DNA of 64,000 nt, from assembly GCA_028015205.1 (NCBI GenBank), contig CM051515.1, positions 13,968,001-14,032,000 on the forward strand, in the 5' to 3' direction. The position numbers were made by a program, and so were the translations under genes. Within the stretch, counting starts at the first letter, position 1. Every line of letters starts with the position of its first letter. The stretch comes from Mytilisepta virgata (lineage: Eukaryota > Mollusca > Bivalvia > Mytilida > Mytilidae). Positions 11,264 through 24,500 of this stretch are shown here, piece after piece. The notes under the pieces were generated by a model. That model was given only the letters and a program-made list of their open reading frames with translations, did no database searches and was not told where the DNA came from.

Positions 11264-12756
11264 TGCTATTTAGGGCTCTGAGAAAGAAATGTTTTCAACT
11301 TGTAACATTCTAACATGGCTTTCATAATTATTATGGTAGCAAAAGGTTACTGAAAAAAAAATCAAAATACAAAGCATATCAGAAAATCATACCAGCTGAA
11401 CATAGAAAGATAATCAAATCACTAGCATATGAACTCTTCAGGTAAAATATGTTCACGTGATTATGGTGAAAATTTTAACAAGAAATTTGCATGAATTTTT
11501 TTTTAAAAACAGAAATTTTGAATCATTTTATATTGGCGTGAATTTAACATTGTTTTCATACTCACTGCACGTGAATGTCACGGTAATTGCAATTTACGTG
11601 AATATCAGGTAAGCACATTCTCCCACAATAAATCAGGTTATCAGCTTTATGGACGGGAGGTCAAATAGGGTATTACATTCGTATAAGAAGAATAAAGTAT
11701 GTGTAAAACTCATATGATTCTTCATCGTTATTAAGACAATAAATGGATCTTACCAGTATCGCATCCTGTAATAAGAGCACTTTTCTTGTCGACAGGTAAC
11801 CATTCTGTAAATTGTTTCTCCAGAAAAAGAAATGTTATTTTCAGTATAACGAATGACACAAGGTATATATAATAATCTCGGCACAGTACAAATACCAACC
11901 ATATAAAGAAAGAAATACAAAGCAACCTATAGATTATCGTAATGTTCAATGTTATAGTAGATGTAATAATAATATCATACACATATGATTACTTCAGCTT
12001 TGACCTAGAAAGGACAGATAATGACCTTGAAATAGTAATTGAACGTGTAAACAACAACATGGACAGCAATGGGTCAGAATGTGATCGAATGTGCTCGTTT
12101 TAACTGTAAAACTAGCCAAGTCTGTCATGGCTGTTGGTCAGATACTTCAGGTGTATTGAACGAAAAAGCCAGAAATAACACCGCCAAAAAGGGTTTAATG
12201 CTATCTTGTCGTAGAGTTCAATAAAAAAATCAGCAGTATTCGTAACAAGCCAGTATAAATTTAAAGACTTCAAGCAATTTGGAGAAAGAGCAATTTTTAC
12301 AGAATTATATACACCCAATTTCATATCTGTAGCCCTTACGGTAAAAAGATCTGTGGAGTTCACCAGCAGAGGTATCGAATCACCAGTAATAATTAAAAAA
12401 TAACACTATGTTAAAATCACATTAGAAACCATGGATATGATAATATTTAAGAGTCAAGTTAACTTTAGTTAACTTTGTTTGCAGTTATTTTAGTAACACT
12501 TGATACGGCGGCCTTAATATCGTCAGCATTTGTGACATCTAACTTTAGTACATGTAAGTTCTTTAGTTTGCGGTTTCTCATTTTGTTGGCCCCGGGATTG
12601 TCAATGTTCAATACAGTGGCAAAAACAGTGAATCCATGATCAGCAAGACGGTTGGCAAGGTGATGACCAAATCCTGGAAATTTAGAAAAAGATGGATGCA
12701 TTTCACCTGTTGATAATAATTCAAAATAAGAATGTTTAATCAAATTGCAAAGGCTT

Positions 12757-13032
12757 GGTTTGTTTGTTTGTTTTTTTGTTTAGTTGGGGTATTACGGCGT
12801 ATACAGCACATTTGGCCATTTTGCGGCGGCCACTTTTTATTGGTGGAGGAAGCCAGAGTACCCGGAGAGAACCACCGACCTTCGGTAGGAAAATTGGCAA
12901 TCCTTGTCAATTAAGATCGGAGTCGAACACACCCCGCCACAGGTGAGATTCGAACTCACAACCTCAGCGTTGACAGACTAGTGATCATTAGTTGTCACGA
13001 CGAATTACCTAGACCACTCAGACCACTCTGCC
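12757..13032 (-). mobile_element. RUDI-like tRNA-headed SINE
   Basis: Inverted copy of the 3627-3892 element: the TTTGTTTGTTT tail and body lie on the left, box B (read on plus as GAGATTCGAACTC) and the tRNA head on the right. It lies between the duplicated SDR exons 2' and 1' and is absent from the other duplicate, so it inserted after, or rearranged with, the duplication. Confidence 0.8.
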
Positions 13033-13212
13033 ATGGGTGATTTCATGACTGTTTTAAATGAAACAGTATGACTGAATGCTAATGATTAAATTTTTTAACA
13101 CTTAAGATGAATTTTACTCTTTTGTTTTTTATTTAAGCACTTTGGTCCTATTGTTTGGAGGTAAAATACTCTTCTCTCTTAAAAACCTGTAGGTATAGTT
13201 GCCTCCTGATTC

Positions 13213-13370
13213 TAATGAGAAACTAGAGTGAGTTATATGTTCCTAACCAATCTAGGTAAGGGAGATAATAAATTTGTCTCCCCTTTAGCCCCAGGACAAA
13301 ATGGAGAGAATTTAATTATCTCTCTTACCTACATTGGTTAGGAAAAGATAACTCACTCTGGTTCCTCATT
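13213..13370. repeat. Foldback element, duplicated copy
   Basis: This is the same hairpin as at 11107-11263, carried along by the tandem duplication, with scattered substitutions (CCAATCTAGG in place of CCAATGTAGG in the left arm). Confidence 0.8.
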
Positions 13371-14199
13371 TGCTATTTAGGGCTCTGAGAAAGAAATGTG
13401 TTCAACTTGTAGCATTCTAACGTGGCTTTCATTATTATGATGGTAGCAAAAGGTTACTGAAAAAAAAATCAAAATACAAAGCATATCAGAAAATCATACC
13501 AGCTGAACATAGAAAGATAATCAAATCACTAGCATATGGACTCTTCAGGTAAAATATGTTCACGTGATTATTGTGAAAATTTTAACAAGAAATTTGCATG
13601 AATTTTTTTTTAAAAACAGAAATTTTGAATCATTTTATATTGGCGTGAATTTAACATTGTTTTCAGACTTACTGCACGTGAATGTCACGGTAATTGCAAT
13701 TTACGTGAATATCAGGTAAGCACATTCTGCCGGTCTCCCACAAAAATCAGGTTATAAGCTTTATGGACGGGAAGTGAAATAAGGTATTACATTCGTATAA
13801 GAAGAATAAAGCATGTGTAAAACTCAAGTTTATATGTTTCTTCATCGTTATTACGACAATAAATGGCTCTTACCAGTATCACATCCTGTAATGAGAACAC
13901 TTTTCTTGTCGACAGGTAACCATTCTGTAAATTGTTTCTCCAGAAAAAGAAATGTTATTTTCAGTATAACAAATGAAACAAAGTATATATAATAATCTCT
14001 GCACAGTACAAATACCAACCATATAAAGAAAGAAATACAAAGCAACCTATAGATTATCGTGATTTTCATTGTTATAGTAGATGTAATAATAATATCATAC
14101 AAGTATGATTACTTCAGCTTTGACCTAGAAAGGAAAGATAATGACCTTGCAGTAGTACCTGAACGTGTAAACAACAACAGGGATACCAAGACATCAACG

Positions 14200-15420
14200 T
14201 CACCCAACAGACAGAGTGTGCCTGATTATTACACCTATCTCTTTTTAATAGTATGATATAGTGAAGATAATAATTTTACCCTGCTATTTTAATTTTTTTT
14301 GTTTTTAGGCATTTTTAGTAACAGCATCCATATTGGTGAATTTTCTGTTCATTTAAAACACACAATAGAATGTCAGGACAGATAAGGTGGGTTTTTTGGT
14401 AACCATAAAATCATTTCAAACTCAAATGTGTGGCGAAGCTGTCCTAACTCTATATCTTTTTGTAGTTTGGACGCACCTTTAGCTGTCATGTTGTGGATTG
14501 GTTGGTGGTGTATCAAATATTATTGGTTGTGTCTGTTAGCTTTATTTTCCGAAGCAGTCGTCATTGTTTCGACTTTTATCCATCCTTTGACTTGAAAACG
14601 CTTGTCTATCGTAACAGCATGGATGTTGTGAAATATATATGATTGGACGAAAATATAATATAATGTTGATGTTTTTGGGGAAAAAATCTATGGGCAATAT
14701 GTTGCTATGATTACATTCATGGACCAAAATGTAAAAATTAAGATTCATCCAGAACTAAGGTCACAACAAATTGATTTTTAGTTCTGTGGATATTTCGATG
14801 GCAAAAATAGATGCGAGCGAACGAATTTTTAATCTTATTTTTTTTTTTGAGGAATAGTTTTTTTTTCAAGCGAAGATCAAATTTACGTGCGGCACATATT
14901 TTTTAAACTAAAATATTTCATAATAAGGGACAAAAACCGAAATTTTAGGAGCGGAAAAACAATTTTTATTTTTAATTTCTGTAAATTTCCCAATTATTTT
15001 GGTTGCATGAGTGTGCCTCAGTAAAGGTTCAGATTTTCACAGTCTTACTTCCTAGTACAGGGTAGTAATCTGTGTACAATTTTTGAGAACATGATCATAA
15101 TTTCTCAGTTGCATAATTTCAAGCTCAAAAGCGAAAAGTGTTCCATTTTCAATATCTGTAAATACTTCCCATTTTTTTAGTTGCATATTTAATCCGTAGG
15201 TAGAGTTCTTATAATTCGAACATTTTGTCTTGGAAACATGGTATGGTTTTTTATTTCAAGTGGCGAACAGGGAATGTTCGATTTTGCAACGGCAATCAGC
15301 ATAAATACACAAATATGATGGTCTTTTTTTTAATTTTCCATTTTTTTTCAAAGGTTACCTTGTATACTATATACTTTTTCAACTAATGGTTTGCCCTAAA
15401 CTTCGGACAGTGGTTCATTA
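14200..15420. other. Non-coding stretch, nothing recognised
   Basis: AT-rich sequence with several poly(T) tracts. It lies upstream of the duplicated SDR exon 1 and may hold that gene's promoter, but no motif was firm enough to call. Confidence 0.4.
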
Positions 15421-15424
15421 CTGA

Positions 15425-15925
15425 ACTACGGAACTACTTACCCATCCAGATCAACCGCCTCTGTGGAGGCGTGCTCGCCTCGAGTGCGGAAGGTCGCGGG
15501 TTCGATCCCACGCGGCATCTAGGAGTAAGAGCAAAGATCTACTGGTCGGCTCGGAGTCAATATAATGTGGCCGAGCGAGGTTGACTTAGTTAATTAGCAG
15601 CGTAGTGGTATTTATGCTAAACTATTAATTAAACCGGTATTAATACAGTGCAAACCCCTACTTCGTCAGCTTTAACACACAGTACAGCCGTCTACAATAG
15701 TGGATGGTGATTCTCCAGATAGTGGAGGGACAGAAGATACAAGAAAGAAATGTCTTCCCTGCGGACAGTTACCTCGTGAGCTAGCACATTAAAAATCCGG
15801 CTCAGCGTGTCGGTCTAGTACAAAGCAAGGTTAATATTAATTATTATATCAAGATTTTATCGTCCTGATATGCACCTGGCTGACACTGGACGTTAAACCA
15901 CAATTCATCCATCCATCTTATCCAG
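15425..15925 (+). mobile_element. Second tRNA-headed SINE family, copy 1
   Basis: The head reads CTCTGTGGAGGCGTGCTCGC (box A-like) and GGGTTCGATCCC (box B). It is followed by CATCTAGGAGTAAGAGCAAAG, GGTCGGCTCGGAGTCA, then GCACATTAAAAATCCGGCTC and GTGTCGGTCTAGTACAAA. A diverged partner lies at 22565-22830 with all these blocks in the same order. Confidence 0.75.
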
Positions 15926-16044
15926 ATCACCCGACTTCACCACCATTTTATTGGTCGGGTCCGTTTTGCTCATCATCCTTTTTTCTGTTATACTTCTATT
16001 GTTTGTTTTTTCCCCGGGGGTTTACTTCCTATATTTTTAGTGGT

Positions 16045-16345
16045 ACGAGTGTGCCGCAAAACAGGGTCGCTTTTTCATGCCCTGCTGGTTAGAACAGGGT
16101 CCCTTTTTCATGTCCTGCTGGTTAGAACAGGGTCACTTTTTCATGCCCTTTGGTGAGAACAGGGTCTTTTTTTAAACAAAGTATTTGTCTAGAACAGGAT
16201 CGCTTATTTAACTGTTTAAGATACAGTCTAGCACAGGATCATTCCCGGTGCATATTTTAACAACTGTCATGAACAGGGAATGTTTTTCAATATTTCTGTT
16301 TAGAACAGGGTATGTTTTTTAATGTTTTCTGGTTAGAACAGGGTA
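16045..16345. repeat. Degenerate minisatellite, unit about 36 bp
   Basis: About eight units contain AGAACAGGGTC, then a CTTTTTCATG-type stretch and CCTGCTGGTT. The first three are nearly identical and the later ones diverge. A C-rich run (about 16395-16415) follows. Confidence 0.75.
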
Positions 16346-16419
16346 TGATTTGGCAAGTGCTGTCGGCACAGTTATACCCGAAAGAATAGTCAGTAACCCC
16401 CCCCCCCCCCCTCCCCCGG

Positions 16420-18536
16420 GGTTTTTTTCTCGTCCTCCTCCGTATTACAGCATATGGTAGCAATATTTTACAAGACAAACGATCGTTAATTAAATAACTG
16501 TAAAAATTTTAAAATTGTACGTTGCTCTTTTTATATATTTGCGGTTTCATTATAATTAGTACATATCAAACATGTCAAAAGATAAGAAAAACGGAATTTC
16601 AAATTCTAAACATACCTGTAACAAACTCCTCGTGAAAGTAACACTGTGTATGGTTAACGATTTGATCAGGTACGAATGGCGATAGTGACAATGGTACGAA
16701 TTATCCTATTTATTCCGCGCCGATACAACAGGTCCAGGAAGTAATACATAATAGTGAAACTAGATCTAAATAGATGTTTTCATTGTTGCGCTTTTGTATA
16801 AAGCTGCGAATACCAAGATCAAATTTAGGAGGAAAAATCATGGCAGAAGTAAGTAGCTGATTTTGCTGGGTTTGTATCATAATACAAACATTAATATAAT
16901 TTAAATCCACGAATATTATTTAAAATCAAATAGTTATATTATATAATTTAAATTGTTTATGTATTGTAAAATAAATTGAATGTCAATGGACATAATATCA
17001 TAGTAGAAACGAACATTTTGTCCCATAAAAAGGTTAGTTCTTGGCAGTATTTTGACATCTTCTGAAAATTTGGGAAATATTTTACTGAGAAATGCCAAAA
17101 CATGGCACTGTGTACAGATCAAGAATTCTTAAGCCCGCAAACGGCATTTAAAACAATATTGATAAACATGTAGCACTATATGTTTTAATATACTTCATAG
17201 TTCAATTAAAATTGTAATGGTTCATTTATGTAGGTCCTGAGGGATTCCTCAAAAACATATTTTAATTTCAAATATTAAAATGGGCCCATTAATTGGTTAA
17301 ATAAAAAATCTATTTCTTCCGTAAATGGCCGTTTTATACGACTGCAAATAATTGGTCATATTATGGTATGAGCATGTCTTCTTCGCAATGTCGGCGTCTG
17401 TAGTCTGTTAGGTTTCCGCTCATTTGCTTAATTTTGTTCTTATGAACATATCCTTTCATTTACAACAATGGTCCCCCATAAAAAATACAGGTCGGGATTG
17501 ATTTTGGGAACTGGACTCTCCCGTTTTTTTTCGAGAGGGGGGTGGGGGTAAATAAGGGCTTTTTTGATAATTTTGTTGTAACTTTTTAAATTTTTGTCAC
17601 ATATTTATGATTTTTCGTTAGTTTCAATTGTGAAAGTTCCGAAAATCATCAATATATCTTGCAGTAATAGGGAGAGAGAATTTCCTCCAATTCACGGATC
17701 CGGTAATTTCTAAAGCATCATAACACTTTGAAAGTGTGACGTTTTCTTCATTATTCTCTAGTAACGGCAAATTGCACATTCTTTCGATAGCTTCGATAGT
17801 TTTCGTTTTCGATAACTTTGCAGGCTTGTGAACGCGCTAGATCTTCTTGTTCATTTGTGGCAAACACACAAATTAAACCACGTCAGTCAAATCCTGACTG
17901 GCCACGACGAAAGATTCCCGCGAAACCCAAAAGCATGAATTAGACCGATTTCGGGAGAAATGTTGACGTCCCTTATCTAATCGATCAAAATACAACCCAA
18001 CAACAGAATTCTCGTCAGTCCATTGGCCGACTCGAAACTGTTCTGAATATCAACCCGTTGTAGTATGTAAATAGTCCTATAACTAATACATGTAAACATT
18101 TTATAAAAATGAATTGAAAGTGTTTTTTTAACAAGTACTTTTAGAGAAGTTTAAAATATAAAAAGAGTATGAAATTAAAAACATTTTCAAAAAGGCCGTA
18201 TTACTTTGTTTATGTCAAATGAATCTCGAACAATTGACTCGGTTTATAAAGCTTGGTCCAGTGATTTAGTGCCTATAAAGTTTTTATTAAGTAAAATGAC
18301 AAATAATAGATAACCCAGGTCTTCATCCTGAAATGATTGAATAATGTGGATTAAATGAATTGAAATACATTTTCTAACTTAACATGCACACATTCATGTT
18401 AACTGAGTTTTAACAAGGTTAAATGCATTGATCGAAATGAAAACTTTGCCCGGACTTGAGAATTAACTCGAGACATCCAACTTTTTAACGCAAACGGCTT
18501 TAGTATGTTACAAAGAAATATAAAATTTACTTTCAG
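16420..18536. promoter_or_regulatory. Presumed 5' region of SIRT5 (unresolved first exon and promoter)
   Basis: The first recognised sirtuin exon starts mid-protein, so the transcription start and the exon for the N-terminal targeting peptide should lie upstream. The stretch around 17690-18070 is richer in CG dinucleotides (for example AACGCGCTAG, TTCCCGCGAAACCC) than its surroundings and could hold the promoter. No first exon could be read, and this assignment is inference only. Confidence 0.25.
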
Positions 18537-21500
18537 ACTTCAAAAAAACCAAGCTCTAGTATGCCTGACTTCAGGGAACATTTCGCTAAAGCTAAACACA
18601 TAGTTGTTCTCACTGGTGCTGGCATTAGTGCAGAAAGTGGAGTACCGACATTTCGTGGAGCAGGTGGTTTTTGGAGAAAATGGAAAGCGCAGGTACATTT
18701 AAAACTTTCAGATACTCTATTTAAATTTTTTAAGTCAAACGTCATGTATAAATCATGGTTGTTTTGTTTACTATATTTTATATTTTTGACACTCATATCA
18801 TGTATATATGAAAATGACATTAAGCTTTTGTTAAATTTTTAAAAAAATTTATTATGTACTTACAGTAAATAACTAATAATTTTTACAGTTTTAATAAAGC
18901 GACTAAACTTGCGTAAAATACATATTTTCCGAAAATTGGCTAAGCGGGCTGATATGAATTTGTTATTAACTGCTTCCGGAAATTATCACATGCCTACCGT
19001 CAATGTTACCACATGCTGGTCCGTAAGTGCTCGGCCGTGTCCTATAGTTAACTCCAAATGATAGAAGAGGCAGACGCAGACGAAATCCTGCCGATTGAAA
19101 CTGACGTTGATGAAACAGCAGAGAGTCCATGAAAAATAAAAATACAAAATAAAGATATAATTATACTGATATCTTTTTCTCAGTCGAAGCATATGATAAA
19201 AAGATCATAACATGCCATTTTTCATATCATATCATATCAGCTATATTATCAGCCCTCGGTTAATATCATCATTGGCGGCTCTCGGGCTGACAATACATCT
19301 GATACGAAAAACAGCATGTAATAATCTGATGATATTAAATGTATAATTTTAACAGCAACTAGCGACACCTGAAGCTTTTGAAGATGATCCTTCTCTGGTA
19401 TGGGAATTTTATCACTACAGGAGAGAATTAATGGCTACCAAAGAACCTAACAAGGTATTCCGTATGAATTTTCGAGAACATATTGATTCAACTATACCCC
19501 ATTTTTAAGATATTATCCTTAATTAACGAATTGCCCTCCTTAAAACATCCTGAATCATATATAGGGCATAACATAACCAGGCCTTACAGATCACCAAACT
19601 ATTGGCAGCCTAATGAGATCCTTTTCCAAGGAATAAACTTACAGATAGTATTTTTGTCCCAGCCTAAATATTTTTTAGTAAAATTAAGAAATTATCGCCT
19701 AAGAAACCAGTTAAAAAGAATCTAGAAAATGTATCAATTTTTTGTCAACGTTGCGACTTCGAATTTTTACATCACATATATTACCGAAAACGCAAGATTT
19801 CTTTGCTCGCCCTTAGCAAAATCATTTTTGCAGTCTTTTAAGTTACACAAACTTAGATTAAAGTCACGTAATAGTCAGTGTCATTTTCGGATGATTTTAG
19901 GCACATTTATCTATAGCTGAATGTGAGAAAAGATTAAAACCTCAAGGCAGAAGAGTTGTCGTCATCACACAAAACATTGACGAACTTCACAAGAGAGCTG
20001 GAACAGAGAACATTTATGAACTCCATGGTAAGTTTTTGCGATACATGTATAAACATGTTATTTTAAAGTTCTGACAAAGAAAGTTTATATCAAATTGTTG
20101 AAGTTTTATTAATATTTAATTTTTTCCTGAAAGTAAAGCCATTGTTATGAGAGAAAATGTTTTCGCTCTTTTGTGACCGCAGTTCTACGGACTGAATTCC
20201 TGAAAGTGATTTGAAGCAAACTATCATGGAAAGTATGTAAAGTGTGTGTGGCCAACACTTTTCGTCTGTTCTTTTGCTGTTTATTTTTTTAAGCAATCTA
20301 CCAGCATCGCCTGCATATGACGTCTACGTTTCTCAGCTTATCCGATATTCATGGGCATGCATCAGTTACCATGACTTTCGACAAAGAGGATTACTGCTGT
20401 CACAAAAGCTTCTTAACCAGGGTTTTATAAGGGATAAGTTGATGTCATCACTCAGGAAATTTTACGGTGGTCATCACGAATTGATTGACCGTTACAGTGT
20501 TCCAATATCTAAGATGATGTTGGACCTGTTCAGACTGTCGTAACATTTCATGTACCTCCACAGATTTGTGACTACCTCTGGATTGACTTTGTTGAACTTC
20601 ACGACGGGTGCCATATACGGAGCAGGAACTGCTTACCCTTCTGGAGCACCTGAGGTCACTCCTGGTTTTTATAGGAGTTCGTGTTGTTCATTGATTTTTA
20701 GTTTTCAGTGTTTATTTGTTGTGCTTGTGGTTGTTCATTTGCTTTCCCGGATTTTGCCTGTCTAATGGATTGCTCCTTAGGTATATTTGTTCTCTTTCAA
20801 ATTGTAATCCTACAAATTTCAAGAAAAATATAATTAATTTTTCCAGTAGTAAAAAAATGATTGTTTGATTATATGCATACATGTATATATATATATCTGT
20901 TTTGGCGGCAGCAGTATCTAGTTATTTGTATATATGCATGCTCTAATACCTTTTTGAAACCAATTTCATTCATCATTTTCATCGTATTTGATGACCCTCA
21001 TGCGCACACACAGATTGCTGCAACAACCTCGTTAAATTCATTTAGACTTTATAAACTTTATTTTGCAAATTAAAATCTAGTAAAATGATTCAGACTCTTG
21101 TTGTAATATTGCCATTTATTTCATTTCCTGAATACTTGTTGTTTTGTGTATTTACCAGGAAGTTTATTTAAAACCAGATGCACAAAATGTGGTGAAGTAA
21201 AAGTAAATAGAGACAGTCCTATATGTCCAGCATTGGCTGGAAAGGGGTAAGGCTTATAACAATGATACAAATTTCTCGCTTAAATTTATTATGGATATTA
21301 TAATGCAAAGTAAAATTAAATCAAGTTAAAAAATGCATTTATTTTACAACTTTGTGATTTTTTCCTTCAGTAGCATTTTAGTTAATGACGTTACGAATAC
21401 GGAATTTGAGGTCACCTTCTACGTGCTCTTAGTCTTAATATATTTTTTTCTATTACGTATGTTTATTCCATGTTATCACATATTTTATTGAAATAACGCA

Positions 21501-24500
21501 GATTTTGCAGATGTAATAAAAGCATAATTTGATGCATGTTACCCTCCCCCCCCGGGCAATAACTTCAAAGGATCTGCCCTTGTATGATGTGTTATCTACC
21601 CTCTCGTGAGCCTAACCGACGTCACTTCCGCTCAGCTGTTAATACTCGTCTCGTCTGATCATTATTTATGGTGAATTGACCGTTCGTAAATGTTCTAAGC
21701 AGTTTCAAATAGGGGCTTATAAAATTTATTTGTAGATCTTGAAAAGGAAGGGGGGGGGGGGGGCGTGAGCACGGGAACTGAAGTTGGATTCATTTGTTTG
21801 ACTGCTATCGTCCCTCGAGCTAAAACCCTCTGGGCCGATATCAAGGTCTGAGGCTGATATGAAAAAGACCATGTATTAATCTATAATTATTTAACAGAAT
21901 ATTGGAAACCTACATGGGGAAAACTGTGCTCCGCATATTGCCGACCTATATTTTTTTAGTTTTAGTTGGGGTTTAACGCCGTTTTCAGCACATTTTCTCC
22001 ATTTCGCGGAGGCCACTTTTTATTGGTGGAGGAAGCCGGAGTACCCGGAGAGAACCAGCGACTTTCGGTAGGAAAATTGGCACTCCTTGTCAATTAAGAT
22101 CGGAGTCGAACACACCCCGCCACAGGTGAGATTCGAACTCAACCCCAGCGTTGACAGGCTGGTGATTAGTAGTAGTCACGATGAACTACCTAGACCACTC
22201 GGCCATCGATGCCCCTGTTTATTATTACATTCGTAATCGACTAGCAGTAGACTTTATATTTCAGTGCACCGGATCCAGATTCCCCGAATGCAAGAATCTC
22301 TGTCGACCAGTTACCAAGGTATGTATTGCGTTTAAGTGTTTTATCCTCTGCTTGTAACTGGTTATGGTTGATCATTCCAAAGTAGCCATTGTCACTAATT
22401 GATTAATAGCAACTTTTCCCCAAATGTTTTCTATTGGGATTCATTGTTTCTTTGATGCATATCTCGTATCCTTTCATTTTAATTCAAGTCTAATGTTAAA
22501 CTTAGAATTCTTCTCTGTGATCTTTACATAATAAACATACATCAAATTATGACTGAAATGACCTGATCGATTGTCTCGTGGTAGCATGCTCGCCACAAGT
22601 GAGGCCGCTGGTTCGATCTCCGGTCGGGTCAAAGTTGGTATTTGCTGGCATTTAGGAGTAAGCTAGAGCAAAGACAGGTCGGCTCGGAGTCATTAGAAAG
22701 GGTCCGGGTGGGATGATATGTCTTCCTATGGACTGTTACCCCGTGACATAGCACGTTAAAGATCCGTCTCATCGTGTCGGTCTTGTACAAAACAGGGTTC
22801 ATAATCATATCACATCAACATGTGGAACTTACAATATCACGGTTGTGTTGGTTAAACAGGACAGTCCAGTATCTTGTTATGAAAAACATATCTGCATACA
22901 TCCACTTAATACTAAACAAGAAGAAGTTTTGGAGGCTTAATTTAAGTACTGTATGTGTTTCATTCTGTTCAGTATATATGTCGGGCAAGAAATAAAATCA
23001 TCCCATATCTGCATAATTTGTAATACATGTATATATATATATTAACAAATGGGATTGAGTATACAAATGAAGTTTGTATCCATTGTCGTAGTTTATATAA
23101 ACACGAACTGTATTGAAAAACAATTCTTTACAAAATTTCCATTTACTATTTGGGTTACTATTTAGCATCAATTACCCATTCCTTCTTGTTTCGTTTTATT
23201 CAGGTGTAAGAAAGATAGTTGTGGTGGACTTTTAAGACCTCATGTGGTATGGTTTGGCGAATCCTTAGATCCCGAGGTGTTGTCTGGGGCAGGGAAAGAA
23301 CTTGATGAATGTGATCTCTGTCTAGTTGTAAGTTCGTATATGGCTCATCAAAGAGGAAATTATTTCTATTGTCTGTTATGTTCTGTAGACATAGGATAAT
23401 CTGGAGAATCAACAGAAGGTATCGAGTATCATTTGTCAAGTTATATAAAACCAAAAAAAAATTTTTTTTTTTAACATTTTATGACTTCATCGAATTAATT
23501 ATTCGCAATAATTCCAGAATTGACAGTGTTTCATTTTAATAACGCTGCTTCCCTTGTGTACGATAGAACTTAAACAACCGTAACAGGTTTATAACCACCC
23601 TCCATTAGCTGAGCCTGTGGAATACTTCTTTAGCTCAGTTGGTAGAGCTGTGGACTACTGAACTTAAGGTTTGATCCCTGGTTGGTGCGGCAGGTAATCT
23701 GTGGCATAGCATAATGTTAGCAGTGGAAGCAGTTGCTTTCAGAAAAATTTGTCCCCAAAAAATTAAATCTGGTCGTGATATGTTTCTACAGGAAACCTCT
23801 TGTACATAGTTAAACAATAATTTCTTTTCATCGGCGCATCCACAAGTTTACTTTCTTTTACGCCGCCTTCAATGGTAATCAGCTTTAATTATCTAAGGTA
23901 AAAGTCCATTTCCATTTCTACAGAGCCCCTACCAGATTTCCACCCTTGACCCGTTGGCTCTAGTTAGGCCATTGATTTTTTTGGGAGATAAATCGTGATC
24001 AGTCTACTGTTACACTTTCATGAAATTGACGCGCATGTTCACAGTCGGACGACTTCATTCCTTACAGTAATTTTAGTAACAGTGGCAGTCCTCTATTCTG
24101 ACACTGTAAGCCTCTGTGATGAAAGGTCAGAGAACCGAAATGTCTTGTTGGTTCGTAAAACCCATCAAGACTCAAACGGAAATAAAACAGAATAATTGAA
24201 ACAGCTTGCACGTGTTCCGTAAATGGCCATTTTCAGTGTGAGATGACCTGATGAAGATCTGTTCAGGCGACCACATCTCCCACTGCTTTTTGACCAATCA
24301 AATCGCGCCGTTTACAAATGCACATGTCAATTTTTTGCCAATCAGGCGTAACTTTATTTAACTTAGTCGACTGAGCTCATTGACTTTACCTAGGTACAGG
24401 AAACTTAAAAATCGAGTATTTACGGAAGAAATAGCTACTTATACTCGTTCAAAAGTGAATAACTGGAAAATCTTCAACTCGTTTTTAAAATTCAGCGTTT

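Larger units (their letters stand above)
5757..11982 (-). pseudogene. Short-chain dehydrogenase/reductase (BDH1/SDR9C-like), five exons, probably disrupted
   Basis: Minus-strand exons with matching phases are 11982-11754, 10611-10402, 9105-8953, 6789-6596 and 5989-5757. Exon 1 encodes a hydrophobic N-terminus (two likely membrane segments) and SALITGCDTG. Exon 2 continues FGHHLANRLADHGF, giving the Rossmann motif TGxxxGxG. Exon 3 has LWGIINTAG (NNAG in most SDRs), exon 4 NVSS and SNYQISK (catalytic Ser and YxxxK), exon 5 MWSQATEEVKALYGKEYF and later DAIEDAL...KHRY. The order and motifs match beta-hydroxybutyrate dehydrogenase 1 and the SDR9C retinol/steroid dehydrogenases, which use NAD(H) on small alcohol/ketone substrates. 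Two lesions are visible: TAA just before the only phase-compatible exon-2 donor, and a frame slip at a T7 run in exon 5. No final exon was found. Either a pseudogene or affected by sequence errors. Confidence 0.75.
12464..14102 (-). pseudogene. Duplicated SDR exons 1 and 2 (second copy)
   Basis: Exon 1' (14102-13874) and exon 2' (12673-12464) have the same lengths and splice phases as exons 1 and 2 of the SDR at 11982 and 10611. They differ by a few residues (for example FATVLNIDN against FATALNIDS). The same TAA precedes the same GTTAAC donor. No exons 3-5 follow before exon 1 of the proximal copy. It could act only as an alternative 5' end spliced to the downstream exons, or be a dead partial duplicate. 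A SINE sits in the intron between 1' and 2'. Confidence 0.75.
10018..14182. repeat. 2-kb direct tandem duplication (10018-12062 and 12085-14182)
   Basis: The two halves align along their whole length. They share the left boundary text GTGCTCGTTTTAACTGTAAA, the SDR exons, an intronic foldback element, and a right end TGACCTAGAAAGGA. Divergence is low, so the event is fairly recent. The main structural difference is a SINE at 12757-13032 in the second copy, where about 230 bp of the first copy (roughly 10698-10930) are missing. Confidence 0.85.

Noticed and set aside
12112..12363. 83-residue minus-strand ORF as the missing SDR exon 3
   Set aside because: No SDR motifs; the real exon 3 (LWGIINTAG) is at 9105-8953 and this sequence is duplicated intron.
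23625..23700. Functional tRNA gene
   Set aside because: A and B boxes are good, but anticodon and acceptor stems do not pair.
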